Below, piece by piece: positions 1 through 8,948 of a stretch of 26,548 nt of DNA. Source of the stretch: Prorocentrum cordatum (lineage: Eukaryota; Sar; Dinophyceae; Prorocentrales; Prorocentraceae); assembly GCA_963575745.1 (NCBI GenBank), contig CAUYUJ010000703.1:375001-401548 (forward strand). Reading direction: 5' to 3'. The notes under the pieces were generated by a model. That model saw only the letters and a list, made by a program, of their open reading frames with translations. It searched no databases and was not told where the DNA came from. Position 1 is the first letter of the stretch; the number at the start of each line of letters is the position of its first letter. Both the position numbers and the translations under genes were made by a program.

Positions 1-308
1 ACCCCCCATCCCCCTGGCCTCCCTGCGCCCATTCCAGTTGGTCGCCCGACGTCCTTGGAGGGCGATCCAAGCCCCAAAACCGTGCGGTTGGGAGGTCCAA
101 GCAATTGAGCCAGGGGATACCGAGGACACACCCTGGTCGCGGACTGGCCGGCGAAGCGACCCCCCCACACACAATCCGAGCCGATGGAGGTCGCCCAATG
201 GGGTCAAAGTAGACGGGATCGAAGGTTCGCGCTGCATTGCCGATGATTCGCAATGTAATCGGCGACATCGGCGACGCCGGCGTGGAGAAAATCGAGCGCC
301 ACATTGGA

Positions 309-337
309 CCGCATCGCCGATGCATCAGGCGATGCGG
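309..337. repeat. Perfect 10-bp hairpin
   Basis: CCGCATCGCC (309-318) is the exact reverse complement of GGCGATGCGG (328-337), separated by a 9-nt loop. The loop and surroundings repeat the words GATGCATC and CGGCGA, which also occur in the inverted-repeat element at 12639-12785. No function is assigned. Confidence 0.6.
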
Positions 338-433
338 CTCAATCTAACAAACCTACCTACCAAGAGCTCCGACGTCGTGATATTTGTCACAACGTGGGCC
401 CCACTTCCCCAGCATCCGGTTTCATACCGTATC

Positions 434-790
434 CTCGGAGAGCTGTGATTGTGGCGCGATAGATGTAAACAGGGGGATCAACGAGGTGGCGGTGCTGGGG
501 GCCTATGCGCAGAGCGCTGCGCAATTCCAAAGGAATTGATGCCTCAGGGTGGTTGTGCGTGGGTTATTCTGAAACGGCCGAGCGCGTGAGTCCACACGGT
601 CACAGAGGTCGGGCAAGGAAGAGGATACACCCCCGTGCTGGCACGCGTGGGCGTGTCCTCGCAGAGCCCTGATAGCGGCGCGATAGCGGTTGAAACGGGG
701 TGGATGAGGTGACGATGGTGCCCCTTTTTACGAGTGGTGGTGCCGGGGGCCCTATACACAAGGCGCTTGTCACTCCCAAGAACTCGATGT
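434..790 (+). repeat. Diverged direct duplication (434-545 / 658-790)
   Basis: Two segments about 224 bp apart align with interruptions. Each has CTCG-AGAG, then a GGCGCGATAG block, then GG-GGATGAGGTG-like text, then TG(C/G)TG(G/C)GGGGCC. The second ends in AAGAACTCGATG where the first has AAAGGAATTGATG. Divergence is substantial and gaps are needed, so this is an old duplication or two copies of one dispersed repeat. The second copy ends about 20 bp before the open part of the integrase frame. Confidence 0.45.
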
Positions 791-812
791 ACTATTTTTG
801 CGATGGGAATGA

Positions 813-2027
813 GTCACCAGTAAAACAAAGGTGGAGCAGCAGGGCCGCAACGTCGCGGACGCGAGGGCGGCCGCAGCGGCTGGCGACGCCGCGCCGCCTG
901 CTGAAGTCGGCGCCGGGAGCGCTGGGGACAGCGGCACCGCTGCCGAGGACGACGTCGGCGCGGTGGAGCCGAAGGTCTGGTACTTCACCGTCCCGCTGGA
1001 GCGGAAGACGGCCGAGGAGTGCATCAGGGCGCCTGATGCCGTTGTGGCGGCGGTCGGGCTCGAGTTCCAGGGGCAGGCGGTCGTTCGCATCCACGCGGAT
1101 CGTGCCCCCGAGCTCTCAGGACCGCGCGTGCGAGGCCACTTCGCCACGAAGCAGATCGTGGTCACCAGGACGCCGGGCTTCGAGCCCAACAATAATCCTC
1201 GCGCGGAGCGTGGCATCGGCGTCATCAAGGGTCGCGCGAGGGCAATGCTGATGTGCTTCCCTGCCGCCGATCAGCAGCATCTCTGGCCAGCTGCCGTGCA
1301 GCATGCGAGCTGGTGCCAGCGGCGCTTGGCCATGGGGCGGGCGATTGACTGCCCAGCAGTTGGGGACCTCGTCACGGCCAGGATCAAGGATCCTCCCAAG
1401 GCGGGCTTCGCAGCGCGAGGCAAAGACATGATCTTCCTGGGCAAGGAGGACCATACCTCTGGCGGCTATTTGGTGGGCCGGAGGGTGCGGGGCGCAAGGA
1501 AGGGCGAGGAGTGGAGTTTCGAGGTGTCGAGCTCCTACGTGGTCGACGCTTCGGCCGCGCTCCAGGATCCCGCGCTGTGCGACGCCAGAGGCAGCGCCGA
1601 CGGCGGAGGTCGCCCTGTTGCCGCCGCGGCGCCAGGAGGAGGCCAGGTGGAGGAAAAGGCAGAGGGTAGCAATCGGCCAGGATATCAGGAGGAGGCAGTG
1701 TACGCCAGGAGGAGGACAGGACGCCTGGATGAGGCAGCGGGGCCAGGAGAAGGGGAAGGTGACGGCATCTTCGAGGCGTTGTCCGAGGAGCGGATCTTTT
1801 CGTGCCCAGCGTGCCGGGGCCGCCATCGACCCCACACTCGGGACGAGCGGTGCCGCCTCGGAGCGCAGGCGGCGGCGGCGGTGCTGGCGTCGAGGAGCCA
1901 GGAGGAGGCGAATGCGGAGCAGGAGGAGGAAGAGTCCGGGTCCCCAGTCTTCCAGCAGGTGTTTAAGGAAAGAGAGTGGCTTTGCTCCCGCGACGGTTCG
2001 CGAGGTCGACCAGAGCTTCGGAGCTGA
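813..2027 (+). pseudogene. Copia integrase, C-terminal part of catalytic core (truncated)
   Basis: The frame is open from 813, after a TGA at 810. There is no convincing ATG; the first start-like codon is GTG at 831. Counting from 831, the RNase H-fold integrase core shows Asp90 (in RIHADRAPE) and Glu126 (in NPRAERGIG), with exactly 35 residues between them, the spacing of the D,D(35)E integrases. The usual first Asp, expected roughly 55-60 residues earlier, is not identifiable, because the first 45 codons are Ala/Gly-rich and do not resemble an integrase. After Glu126 come a conserved ERGIG-IKGRARAML helix and a GKxMIFLG segment typical of copia integrase tails, then a low-complexity linker from about residue 250. 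The frame runs out at 2027 in the wrong phase for the RT, so a frameshift near 1960-1990 separates the two. Confidence 0.8.
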
Positions 2028-3642
2028 GCGGGAGGCCTGGCGAAAGGCCCTGGGCGGTGAGCTCGAGTCTCTCCGAGGGAAGGATGCCTTCGAGGATCTA
2101 TGCGCCGCGGAGGTGGCGTCGACGCCAGCCCGAAAGATCCTGCCCATGAAGATGGTGCTCGGCACGAAGCCTCGAAGCGAGGCAGATGGCGGCGGCCGCA
2201 AGCATAATGCCCGCGGCTGCATCTGTGGCAACTTCCAGCCGCAGGTCCCTGGCGAGGAGACGTTCAGCGCGTCGGTGGACATTGCCAGCTTGCGACTCGT
2301 GTTGGCCGTCGCCGCAGCGAACCAGTGGGCATGCTCTGTCCTGGACGTGGCCACGGCGTTCTTGAACGCGGAGCTGCCGCCAGAGACTGGGGAGGTCATC
2401 GTCCGACCTCCAGCCATCCTCACCCGCTTCGGGTTGGTGAAGGCGGGGGTCCTGTGGCGCGTGAAGCAGGCCATGTATGGTCTGCGCGTCGCGCCGCGCG
2501 CGTGGGGGGAGAAACGTGACCGCACCCTGCGCGAGAAGGTCCTCATGGTCGAGGGTGAGCGCTGCCGGCTTCGGCAATCACAGGTTGACCAATGTTTGTG
2601 GGCGATCGTGAAAGAGCAGGACCGCGTGCTGGGCTACGTGTGCGTCTACGTCGACGATTTCCTGATGGTGGGGGAAACCGCTGCCATCAGAGCAGTTTCC
2701 GACATGTTGGAGTCGACGTGGACCTGTTCAGTGCAGTCGTTGATCTCTCCTGCGCACTCTGGCAGCATCAAATACTTGTCTCTTTCGATTCAGTCACGCG
2801 CTGACGGGTACTACATCCACCAGCAGGAGTACTTGGAGGAGTTGCTGGCCAAGTGGGGCCTCGATCGTGGCAACGGCGTGGGCACGATCGTAATCGACCC
2901 CCTGCCTGAGCAGCCCGCCGACGCGGACGAGCAGGAGGCGGTCGACATAGGGCAGGTCCGTCTCGCACAGAGGATGTCTGGCGGACTCCTGTGGCTTTCG
3001 GGCCGCACGCGCCCCGACGTGGCGTTCGCAGTGTCTCGATTATCTTCGGCCGCCGCACTTAACCCAGAGTGGGCCCTCACGCTGGGAAAGAAGATCTTGA
3101 GGTACCTGGCTGGGACTCGGCACTACGGTTTGGCCTATCAGTGCAGTGGGGGCTTGGCATTGCACGTCTACGCCGACGCATCCTTCGAGCCATCCACGGC
3201 CCAGACGGGCATAGCCGTCTACTTGGGACAGCGTCTAGTGGATTGGAGGTCATGCAAACAACCGCAGCCAGCGAGATCCACAGCAGAGGCGGAGGTGACG
3301 GGACTTGCTTTGGGAGGCGTGGTGCTGGAAGGCGTTGAAGCCGTGCTCAGCAGCATGTTCATCAAGGCGGAGAGCCCGGAGATGTTTGGAGACAATCAGG
3401 CCTCGCTCCACATTTTTAGGGGCCAAGGGTCGTGGCGGACGAGGTGTTTGGCGAACCGTGCTGCAGCCCGGAGGGCCAGGATTGAGGCTGGGCTGCTCGT
3501 TTTGGGGCACGTGGCGTCGGCTGAGCAGAAGGCCGACGGATTGACCAAGACGTTCTCGGTGCCCATGATGGGGCAGGTTCACCGTGCATTGAGCCTGATT
3601 GACCTCCATCTCCCGCAAGTTTCTCCCGCGCCAGTTTCTTGA
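1618..3642 (+). pseudogene. Copia reverse transcriptase-RNase H
   Basis: The frame is open from 1618, but homology appears to start near 1985; the earlier codons are the out-of-phase shadow of the integrase linker. The copia-type reverse transcriptase (RVT_2) shows Asp243 in LDVATAFLNAE and the YVDD box at residues 344-347 (2647-2658). It is followed by a thumb/connection region with the LAQRMSGGLLWL and RTRPDVAFAVS blocks usual in copia. RNase H follows with Asp520 (YADAS), Glu557 (STAEAE), Asp592 (DNQAS) and Asp640 (KADGLTK), so all four acidic positions look intact. The enzyme would copy element RNA into DNA and degrade the RNA strand. No stop codon interrupts about 550 conserved codons, so the insertion is either fairly recent or its frameshift is an assembly error. 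The stop is TGA at 3640-3642. Confidence 0.88.
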
Positions 3643-4300
3643 GCATCGACCTGATGCTTGGCATTCAAATGAGCATGCGTGGATGCCACCAGGGACTTGT
3701 TGGGGATTTTCCTTTTGAACTGTTTGGGGTCCCTGCCTCACCCGTTCCTCCAAGGCTGGAGGCTTAGCTCCCTTGCGGCAGTCGATTTGACACCGTCGCC
3801 GCGGGAGAGGAGGAGCGTGGAAGAACAGGCTCGGCAGAGCCGAAATTCGTTACATGTTCGTTGCCATGTTCTGCGGTGCGGGTGGCGTAGCCTAGCACGG
3901 CATAGAACAAGAATCCCTCTTTCTGGTGTGCAAGTGTGACCTTGGGAAATAATTGTCCGACCAATCAGGTCGGTTCCCAAGTTGTCCGTTTCGACCCCGG
4001 GGTTTATTTGGTACCGGCCCATGCATTCATTTTCAGCCACGTTCGTAGGACACCCTGCGGGCGGATACAGATTCAAGGCGTGAAACGCGGATAGACCGGT
4101 ACGGCCAGCCAAACAATATGTTCCCAGAGAGCTGTCCGGGAACATAATAATTTAGTCGTTTAGGGCACTGCGGCCAGTGTCATCGTGCAGGCGCGGAGGC
4201 GTGTAGCAATGCCACCTCCGCGCAGGCACGACCTGAGGTGTGTAGCCAAGCCACCTCTGGTGCTGGGGGTGCGTAGCAATGCCGCCCCCAGCCATAGGAC
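3643..4300 (+). other. Hairpin-rich segment after copia pol; candidate 3' UTR/LTR
   Basis: No reading frame of interest. TGTTGGGGATTTT at 3698 is a plausible LTR start (TG...), but the polypurine tract before it is weak. The segment is less GC-rich than its surroundings and holds short perfect hairpins: 3747-3751/3758-3762 (CCTCC), 3831-3835/3839-3843 (TCGGC), 3957-3962/3968-3973 (CCGACC) and 4117-4125/4138-4146 (TATGTTCCC). Three larger tandem hairpins follow at 4191-4292. An LTR with structured RNA, or an independent structured repeat, would both fit. Confidence 0.4.
4191..4292 (+). repeat. Three tandem hairpins with a conserved 11-nt loop
   Basis: Hairpin 1 pairs 4191-4199 with 4215-4223 (GCGCGGAGG, 9 bp perfect). 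Hairpin 2 pairs 4235-4240 with 4252-4257 (GAGGTG), extended outward by 3 bp across one T-T mismatch (4231-4261). Hairpin 3 pairs 4262-4271 with 4283-4292 (10 bp including one G-T). When the three are aligned, each has an 11-nt loop of the form YGTAGCMAWGC (4202-4212, 4241-4251, 4272-4282). Stem sequences differ while pairing is kept: an A-T pair in hairpins 1 and 2 is G-C in hairpin 3. Conserved loops with covarying stems suggest selection or copying of an RNA or cruciform structure. No known family is recognised. Confidence 0.65.
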
Positions 4301-4318
4301 AGTTTCTGTCTGGAACTG

Positions 4319-4330
4319 TTTTGGCTCAAG
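4319..4330 (+). other. Partial dinoflagellate spliced-leader relic
   Basis: TTTTGGCTCAAG equals the last 12 nt of the 22-nt spliced leader that dinoflagellates trans-splice onto nuclear mRNAs. The next upstream base (G) breaks the match. Leader relics at the 5' end of genes are a known mark of mRNAs that were reverse transcribed and reinserted. Its position 14 nt before an ATG frame supports that reading. A 12-nt match alone could occur by chance, so context carries the call. Confidence 0.65.
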
Positions 4331-4344
4331 GCCTATTCGGTGCG

Positions 4345-4563
4345 ATGGGCAAGAAGAAATGAAGTGACTCCCACAAGCCTGCCACCCAACAGCTCCGACA
4401 ATTCAAACGAATCCTAGTATCAACTAATACTTTACTTTGTGAGCGTCTTGGGATGGAGCCCAAGGAGGTCCTCAAGGAACCCCTCCCCATCAGCAGGGAG
4501 GACACGATACGTCTGCTGTCCGACATCGCCGACGGCAGATTGGTGATCCCAGAGCCCCAGTAG
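4345..4563 (+). pseudogene. Small retroposed frame after the spliced leader, with one internal TGA
   Basis: ATG at 4345 lies 14 nt after the spliced-leader relic. The frame reads five codons (MGKKK), one TGA at 4360-4362, then 66 open codons in the same phase to TAG at 4561-4563. The peptide after the TGA is not low-complexity. It has charged and amphipathic stretches such as QLRQFKRILVSTNTLL and REDTIRLLSDIADGRLV, and it contains an internal Met (codon at 4453) that could start a 36-residue product. I do not recognise the family. The most economical reading is a processed retrocopy of a small lysine-rich-start protein, or the 5' part of a larger one, disabled by a point mutation to TGA. Read-through or a sequencing error cannot be excluded. 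Downstream DNA turns at once into G-rich and (ATC)n sequence. Confidence 0.45.
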
Positions 4564-4722
4564 AACCAGCAGTGATGGAGCCCATCAGGGACACGTGCGC
4601 GGGGCCTCTCGAGAGCAGAGCCCTGCAAAGGGGGAGGGAGGGGGAAAGGAGAGAGGGGGGGCGGGGGGACAGGAGAGGGGGGGGGACAGGAGAGAGGAGA
4701 GAGGGTGAGGGGGGGGGGCGGG

Positions 4723-4951
<229 letters not shown>

Positions 4952-4997
4952 GGAGCGCCCCGGATCGGCGGCACTGGCCGGAGGCCACTACAATAAC

Positions 4998-5041
4998 AAT
5001 GAGGATGAGGAGGAGGAGGAGAAGGAGGAGGAGGAGGGGGA
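4998..5041. repeat. (GAG)n/(GAT) microsatellite
   Basis: A short purine-rich run of GAGGAT and GAG triplets with a few AAG changes. It sits 47 bp after the (ATC)n array, much as GAGGAT follows the (GAT)n array at 11236. Confidence 0.9.
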
Positions 5042-7235
5042 GGTCCCGTGCGCTTGCCTATCCACCTCAGCGCGGGCCTGACCGCCCAGGATTTGGAGCA
5101 CTCCTTCGTGCCGGCTCTCGCGACGTTGGCGATCGCCAGGCGCGCACCGGTGCCAGGAGCGGCCTATCCCAAACAAGGACCGTCGGCACGAGACACAGGC
5201 GCTGCAAGCCTGCCGCCCCTCTCGCCCCCGTGAGCGGCGCCGCGTTCGACCGTCTCCCAGCGCGTTGGTGCTACCCGAGGTGCCCTCGCCTCCGAGGGGG
5301 AGGGGACGAGTGGCACTCGCCGAGTGCAGAAGAGTCCAGCCTCGCTTCCTGTCGAGAGTCCCTAAGAGACAACGTTCGGTATCGCGCCAGGGCGGAGAGG
5401 GAGGGGGACGGGCGGGGAGCAGGGTCGGAGGAAAGAGCAAAAGGACGGCCGTTCCTGGAAGAGGATCACCCCCTAAAACCAAGCCAAGACGAGAATAGCA
5501 TCGGGTGAGGATGCATCGAGAATCTCTGATATCCAGCGGCTCTGGAGGATGTCTCGGGCACCGCGGTCTTCTCAAAGCGTTCTGGAACGCTCTGGGCGCG
5601 TTCTGGAACGCTCTGGAACGGATTGATCCTCTCGTTGCGAAAGAAGCGCGCGGGCCGTTTTGGTAAGTCTTCTGCCTCCGGGGGCCATCGCCAGGCCCCA
5701 AGAAACCAACCGAGAAGAAGAACCTGGTCTCGGGGAGGAGGTCCAGACCTCTGGGTGTCGACGTTGAATAAAAAGTCGCGACGTCGGAGATCTGGGCAGC
5801 AGCGGCAGGCAGAGGTGGCAATGGCGGCAGAGCAAGGCTGGCAGTCCTGTGCGTCGGGGACTGGGTCGTACCCAGGAACGTCTGCACCACCTGGGCTGGG
5901 CCGCGTCGCTTCGCAGGGCCACATGGTCGCCATGCTCGCCAGCCAGGGTCTCCCCACTGAAAGGAAGAGAGGTGCTCCAGCCCATGCCTCACTTAGCAGG
6001 CCCCTCTTGGTTTCTCCTCGTGCTGCGCTGGGTGGGGGCTGCATGCTCTGAATGTCCTTGCAGCACCACGCCCAGACCCCTCAGCTCTATTCGGGCCCCC
6101 TGGAGAACCAACACGCCAGAGTGCTCGAGGGAGGCCATCCGAAGAGAACCTTCGCTCCACCGCGCCATTGCTGGATGAGGAAACAAATGGCGCAAACAAA
6201 ATCTATCACAGGACCGCGCGGGCTATCTTGGATCGGCGCTGGACTGCTCTCTCCTGGTGCGCGGAGTGCGCCAGTAGCCGCGCCAGAGGCGCCGCCAGGG
6301 GGGGGCCACCGCCGATTCAAGAAGTCCACGCGGACATCCGAGAAGTTAAATGTGTGTTTTGAGCAGTGACCGACCGTCCCAGCATTCCTTAAGGCCTACC
6401 ACGACATGTTCTCAGAACCCAAAAATGCTTTTGTAACAAAAGCAATGTTCTTAGAACAGACGCCCGATGTGTTTAAACAAATCAATATCCGCCAGACATG
6501 TCCTACACACATCTCGTGCAAACCTCAAGCGGTTCTTAGATGCTTGGAGATTTGTTGTTCTTCGAGGTTCCCCTCCCGTCCCTTCTTCTTCTTCTCCCTC
6601 CATACCTCGCCTCTCCTACTTGAGCGTGCACAACACGGGCCCCGAGGGAAACGGGTCCTGGAACCCGGGGCCTTCCCCTGGGACCAGATCTTTCACACGA
6701 ATCGTTTTTGTTGACGGTCCTCGTGGAGGGCCCCGAGAGACAAACAACTTATAAAAAAACCTCAAGACCCGCTTCCCCCAGAACCTGCTCCTCACGATCC
6801 GCCGCATTGATCTGTTTCCACACGCGGCCCCAAGTCCCGACCCTCTGCCCCGGGCCGGCTTTTTGTTCCGAGCCGTTCTTGTTGAAGACCTCCGGCGAAG
6901 GATGGCCGATTGGGGGTCGATGCGGGCCCCCCCCGAGCCTATACCCTATACTCCCTGGTGGTTTTCGGGTCATCGCTCGGGTGTTTGGCAGCCGTTTAGG
7001 ACGGTTCGGCACCCCCGTGACGTTCTCGGCGAAGCGCAGCCGCATCAAGGTATCCTGAGGCTGGGAAGTCGTCGAGAGCCGACGGAAGCGCCCTGAGTCC
7101 TGAGTCAATTTCTCGCTGAGGTTTTCGTTCCGGCGAAGGCCCCCGGAGGCTGAATTCTCCAATGCGTTGGAGGTCGGGGCTTCCTTCCTGACGACCTCCC
7201 CCGCGCCCGGCGTTGGGAGCGGCCAAGAGGGGGGT
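5042..7235. other. Unrecognised GC-rich region
   Basis: Several overlapping open frames of 60-190 codons exist on both strands, but none shows a motif, an internal repeat or a preferred frame. A Gln/Ala-containing stretch near 5050-5230 (+) looks slightly more protein-like than the rest without being recognisable. The only clear structure is the twin repeat at 5577-5616. The segment 6702-6740 resembles family F4 weakly (TTTTTGTTGACGGTCC, then GGAGGGCCCCGAG). Confidence 0.4.
5577..5616. repeat. Twin 19-bp direct repeat of a near-palindrome
   Basis: GCGTTCTGGAACGCTCTGG occurs at 5577-5595 and again at 5598-5616, a 21-bp period. Each unit contains GCGTTC-TG-GAACGC, a perfect inverted repeat with a 2-nt centre, and a third partial CTCTGGAACG follows. 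TTCTGGAA also fits the TTCnnGAA core of heat-shock elements, but no gene lies nearby to give this meaning. Confidence 0.6.
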
Positions 7236-7404
7236 GTTCAAGAGGGGGGGGTGCAAATCATGACCGGCGGCATGTGCGCGGCCCAGCGGGGGGGCCAGGG
7301 ACGTAAAGAAATAAGAAGAGGCGCCATGAGATCTGGGGAAATATCATGGCCCACGCCATGATATCCACCCCCCCCTAGTCATCACCCCCCTCTTTTCCGC
7401 CCCC
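7236..7404 (+). repeat. Dispersed repeat family F2, copy 1
   Basis: This aligns with 26013-26215: GT(T/C)CAAGAGGGG, GCAAATC(A/G)TG, GGGGGGGCCAGGG, GCCATGA, TCATGGC, then a C-rich end with TCATC(A/G)CACCC-type text. The A-rich stretch at 7307-7320 corresponds to a grown (AAG)n in the other copy. It contains a perfect 10-bp hairpin at 7341-7350/7355-7364 (ATATCATGGC, loop CCAC). Confidence 0.75.
7341..7364. repeat. Perfect 10-bp hairpin inside F2
   Basis: ATATCATGGC (7341-7350) pairs with GCCATGATAT (7355-7364) across a 4-nt loop. A further GCCATGA at 7323-7329 could pair with the same left arm, so two structures exclude each other. Confidence 0.8.
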
Positions 7405-8231
7405 GACGGCGGCAGAGGCGGCGACTGCGCCGGGCACTGGCAGCGGCGGTGGCAGCAACAGCCAGGGCAGGATCAGTCAAGATCGAATCGGCAAGGCGGA
7501 TCGAACCGAAATGTGCATCGCATCGGGCCGCTTCAGCACGGTATCGAAATCGAAGCGGATTGGTTGCCCCAGGATGCACCACAACAACGCAATGCAAACC
7601 TCGGGGCCGCCTCAGATCGCTGGATCATTAGAAGCAGAAATAACGACATAAGTTCCGTGCGGATTTCTTGGATCCGCTCTGAACCCCCCTCTGTGGCCAT
7701 GGCTCGCGCAGCGCGCCAGGGACGGCGCCGGAGGCGCCGCCGGGGCCAGCGCGGATCCAAGAACTCTGGGCGGACCGTCGAAAGTTTATGCGTATGTCTG
7801 TATGTTTTGTTCCTTCGAAGCACCGAGTCGGATCGAATGACCGACACTTCCTTCTTCTTGCTCCTCCGCTGGTGGGCGCGGACAGAGCCTCCGGTGACGG
7901 GAGAGCGCAGGGCGGGCTGCACGCGAACGCGACCCAGGCCACGTGCCTCGAGAAGGCTAAGCCCAGGTCGGGCATGCCCTCCTGCAGGTCGGATCGAATG
8001 GCCGACACTGGCCTCGAGTATCGGATCGCAGGTGGGCCCTGCCGGGAGGGGGCGGCGCCTCCTCGTCGGGGCGGGCCGCGTCGCCCTCCGCGCCTGGGGC
8101 GCCGGGCGGCTGCTCCAGGCTGCGCAGCGCGAACTCCACGGATCGAACGTCCAGGTTCCTCGGGCCGAGCCCTCGACGCTTCCTCTGTCTCGGGCCCCTC
8201 TCCATCCCCTTATTCCTCTTCCTAATTTTTA
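7405..8231. other. Unrecognised region with GATCGAA words and a 22-bp repeat
   Basis: No gene is recognised. GATCGAA recurs near 7483, 7499, 7831, 7991 and 8130. A 22-bp word, GTCGGATCGAATG(A/G)CCGACACT, occurs at 7827-7848 and 7988-8009 with one difference, and its ends GTCGG/CCGAC are inverted. Open frames here overlap on both strands without motifs. Confidence 0.45.
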
Positions 8232-8948
8232 GAAGCCCGGGCAGGGGGACCCCTCCCCCCGCCCAAAACCGGACTCCCGGGATCTGGGGCTTTGGGACCC
8301 TCCGGATGGGCCTCGGAGCGGCCCCCCGGGCCTCGCAGGGCGTTTTGCCAAGCCTTCCCAGCACTCCTAGGGCGATCAGGGGGGTCATCGGAGAAGTCCC
8401 AGAGACCCCCACGACAGCACAAGAGCGCTTCAAGAGTGACCGACGTGACCTCAAGATGGCCCAAGAGGCCTCCAGGACTGCCCCAAAGGCCTCAAAAAGC
8501 CTCCAAGAGCACGCCCAAGAAGGCCCCAAGAGGCGAAAATCATTGATTTTCTGCGGGTTTTTGGTGAATTTTGGGGTTCTCCTATTTTCGGCTTCTCGAC
8601 GCTCCAATACGGCAGTCTCCTGGGCGTCCGAAGCCGCCTGGGAGGCTCCCAAATCGCCCCACAACCATCCGAAAGGGCTTCCAGGCAGTCCAAAAAAGCC
8701 TCCAAACGGGACAACAGGGGTCAAAGATGGCCCTAAGAGAGCCCCATGGCGGCCCAAAACGGCTCCAAAACACCCTCCGAAGCATTCCAAATCGTGACCC
8801 AGTCGTTCAGGGAGACCGCGGTTGGAGGCAGGGTGGCCCGAGGAAGCCCCCAGAACCTCCAGAACACGCCCAGGAGGCCTCCAGAAGGCCTTAAGAAAGC
8901 CTGAAACTTTTGTGAGGTCCCCAGAGGCTCTCCAAGGAGGAGCCTCCA
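8232..8948. repeat. Degenerate GCCTCCAA-type low-complexity region
   Basis: The words CCTCCAA, AAGGCCTCC, AAAGCCTCC and CCAAGAGGCC recur irregularly throughout. This periodic composition keeps long frames open on both strands, including a 277-codon frame at 7957-8790 (-) rich in Trp, Gly and Leu. I read these frames as by-products of the repeat. The segment 8540-8600 is a short AT-richer island. The assembly gap cuts the region at 8949. Confidence 0.55.

Larger units (their letters stand above)
1..812. other. Unrecognised region upstream of copia relic
   Basis: I recognise no gene here. A 136-codon open frame at 38-448 (+) has no motif, and its arginine/proline-rich composition is what GC-rich noncoding DNA gives. 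The stretch does hold a perfect 10-bp hairpin (309-337) and a diverged duplication (434-545 and 658-790). I looked for gag, protease or a 5' LTR matching the sequence after 3698 and saw none, so the copia relic that follows appears cut at its 5' end. Confidence 0.5.
813..3642 (+). mobile_element. 5'-truncated Ty1/copia LTR retrotransposon relic (pol)
   Basis: The order integrase, reverse transcriptase, RNase H is that of Ty1/copia (Pseudoviridae-type) elements; in Ty3/gypsy the integrase comes last. Gag, protease, the integrase zinc-binding HHCC domain and the first catalytic aspartate are not seen. The body is otherwise long and well conserved, with one frame change between integrase and RT. 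No 5' LTR or primer binding site was found. The nearest LTR-like start is TGTTGGGGATTTT at 3698, 55 bp after the stop codon, but no matching copy exists in the window to prove it. Confidence 0.85.

Noticed and set aside
1116-2577. 476-codon minus-strand frame (1116-2546) and a 159-codon one opposite copia pol
   Set aside because: Antisense shadow of the integrase and RT coding strand, in GC-rich DNA with few stop codons.
3643-3700. Firm call of a polypurine tract and 3' LTR start
   Set aside because: No clear purine run precedes TGTTGGGG at 3698 and there is no second LTR to compare, so it is left as a candidate inside the region entry.
7957-8790. 277-codon frame on the minus strand rich in Trp, Gly and Leu
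   Set aside because: Its composition follows from the degenerate GCCTCCAA-type repeat. Both strands are open over much of it and no domain is seen.
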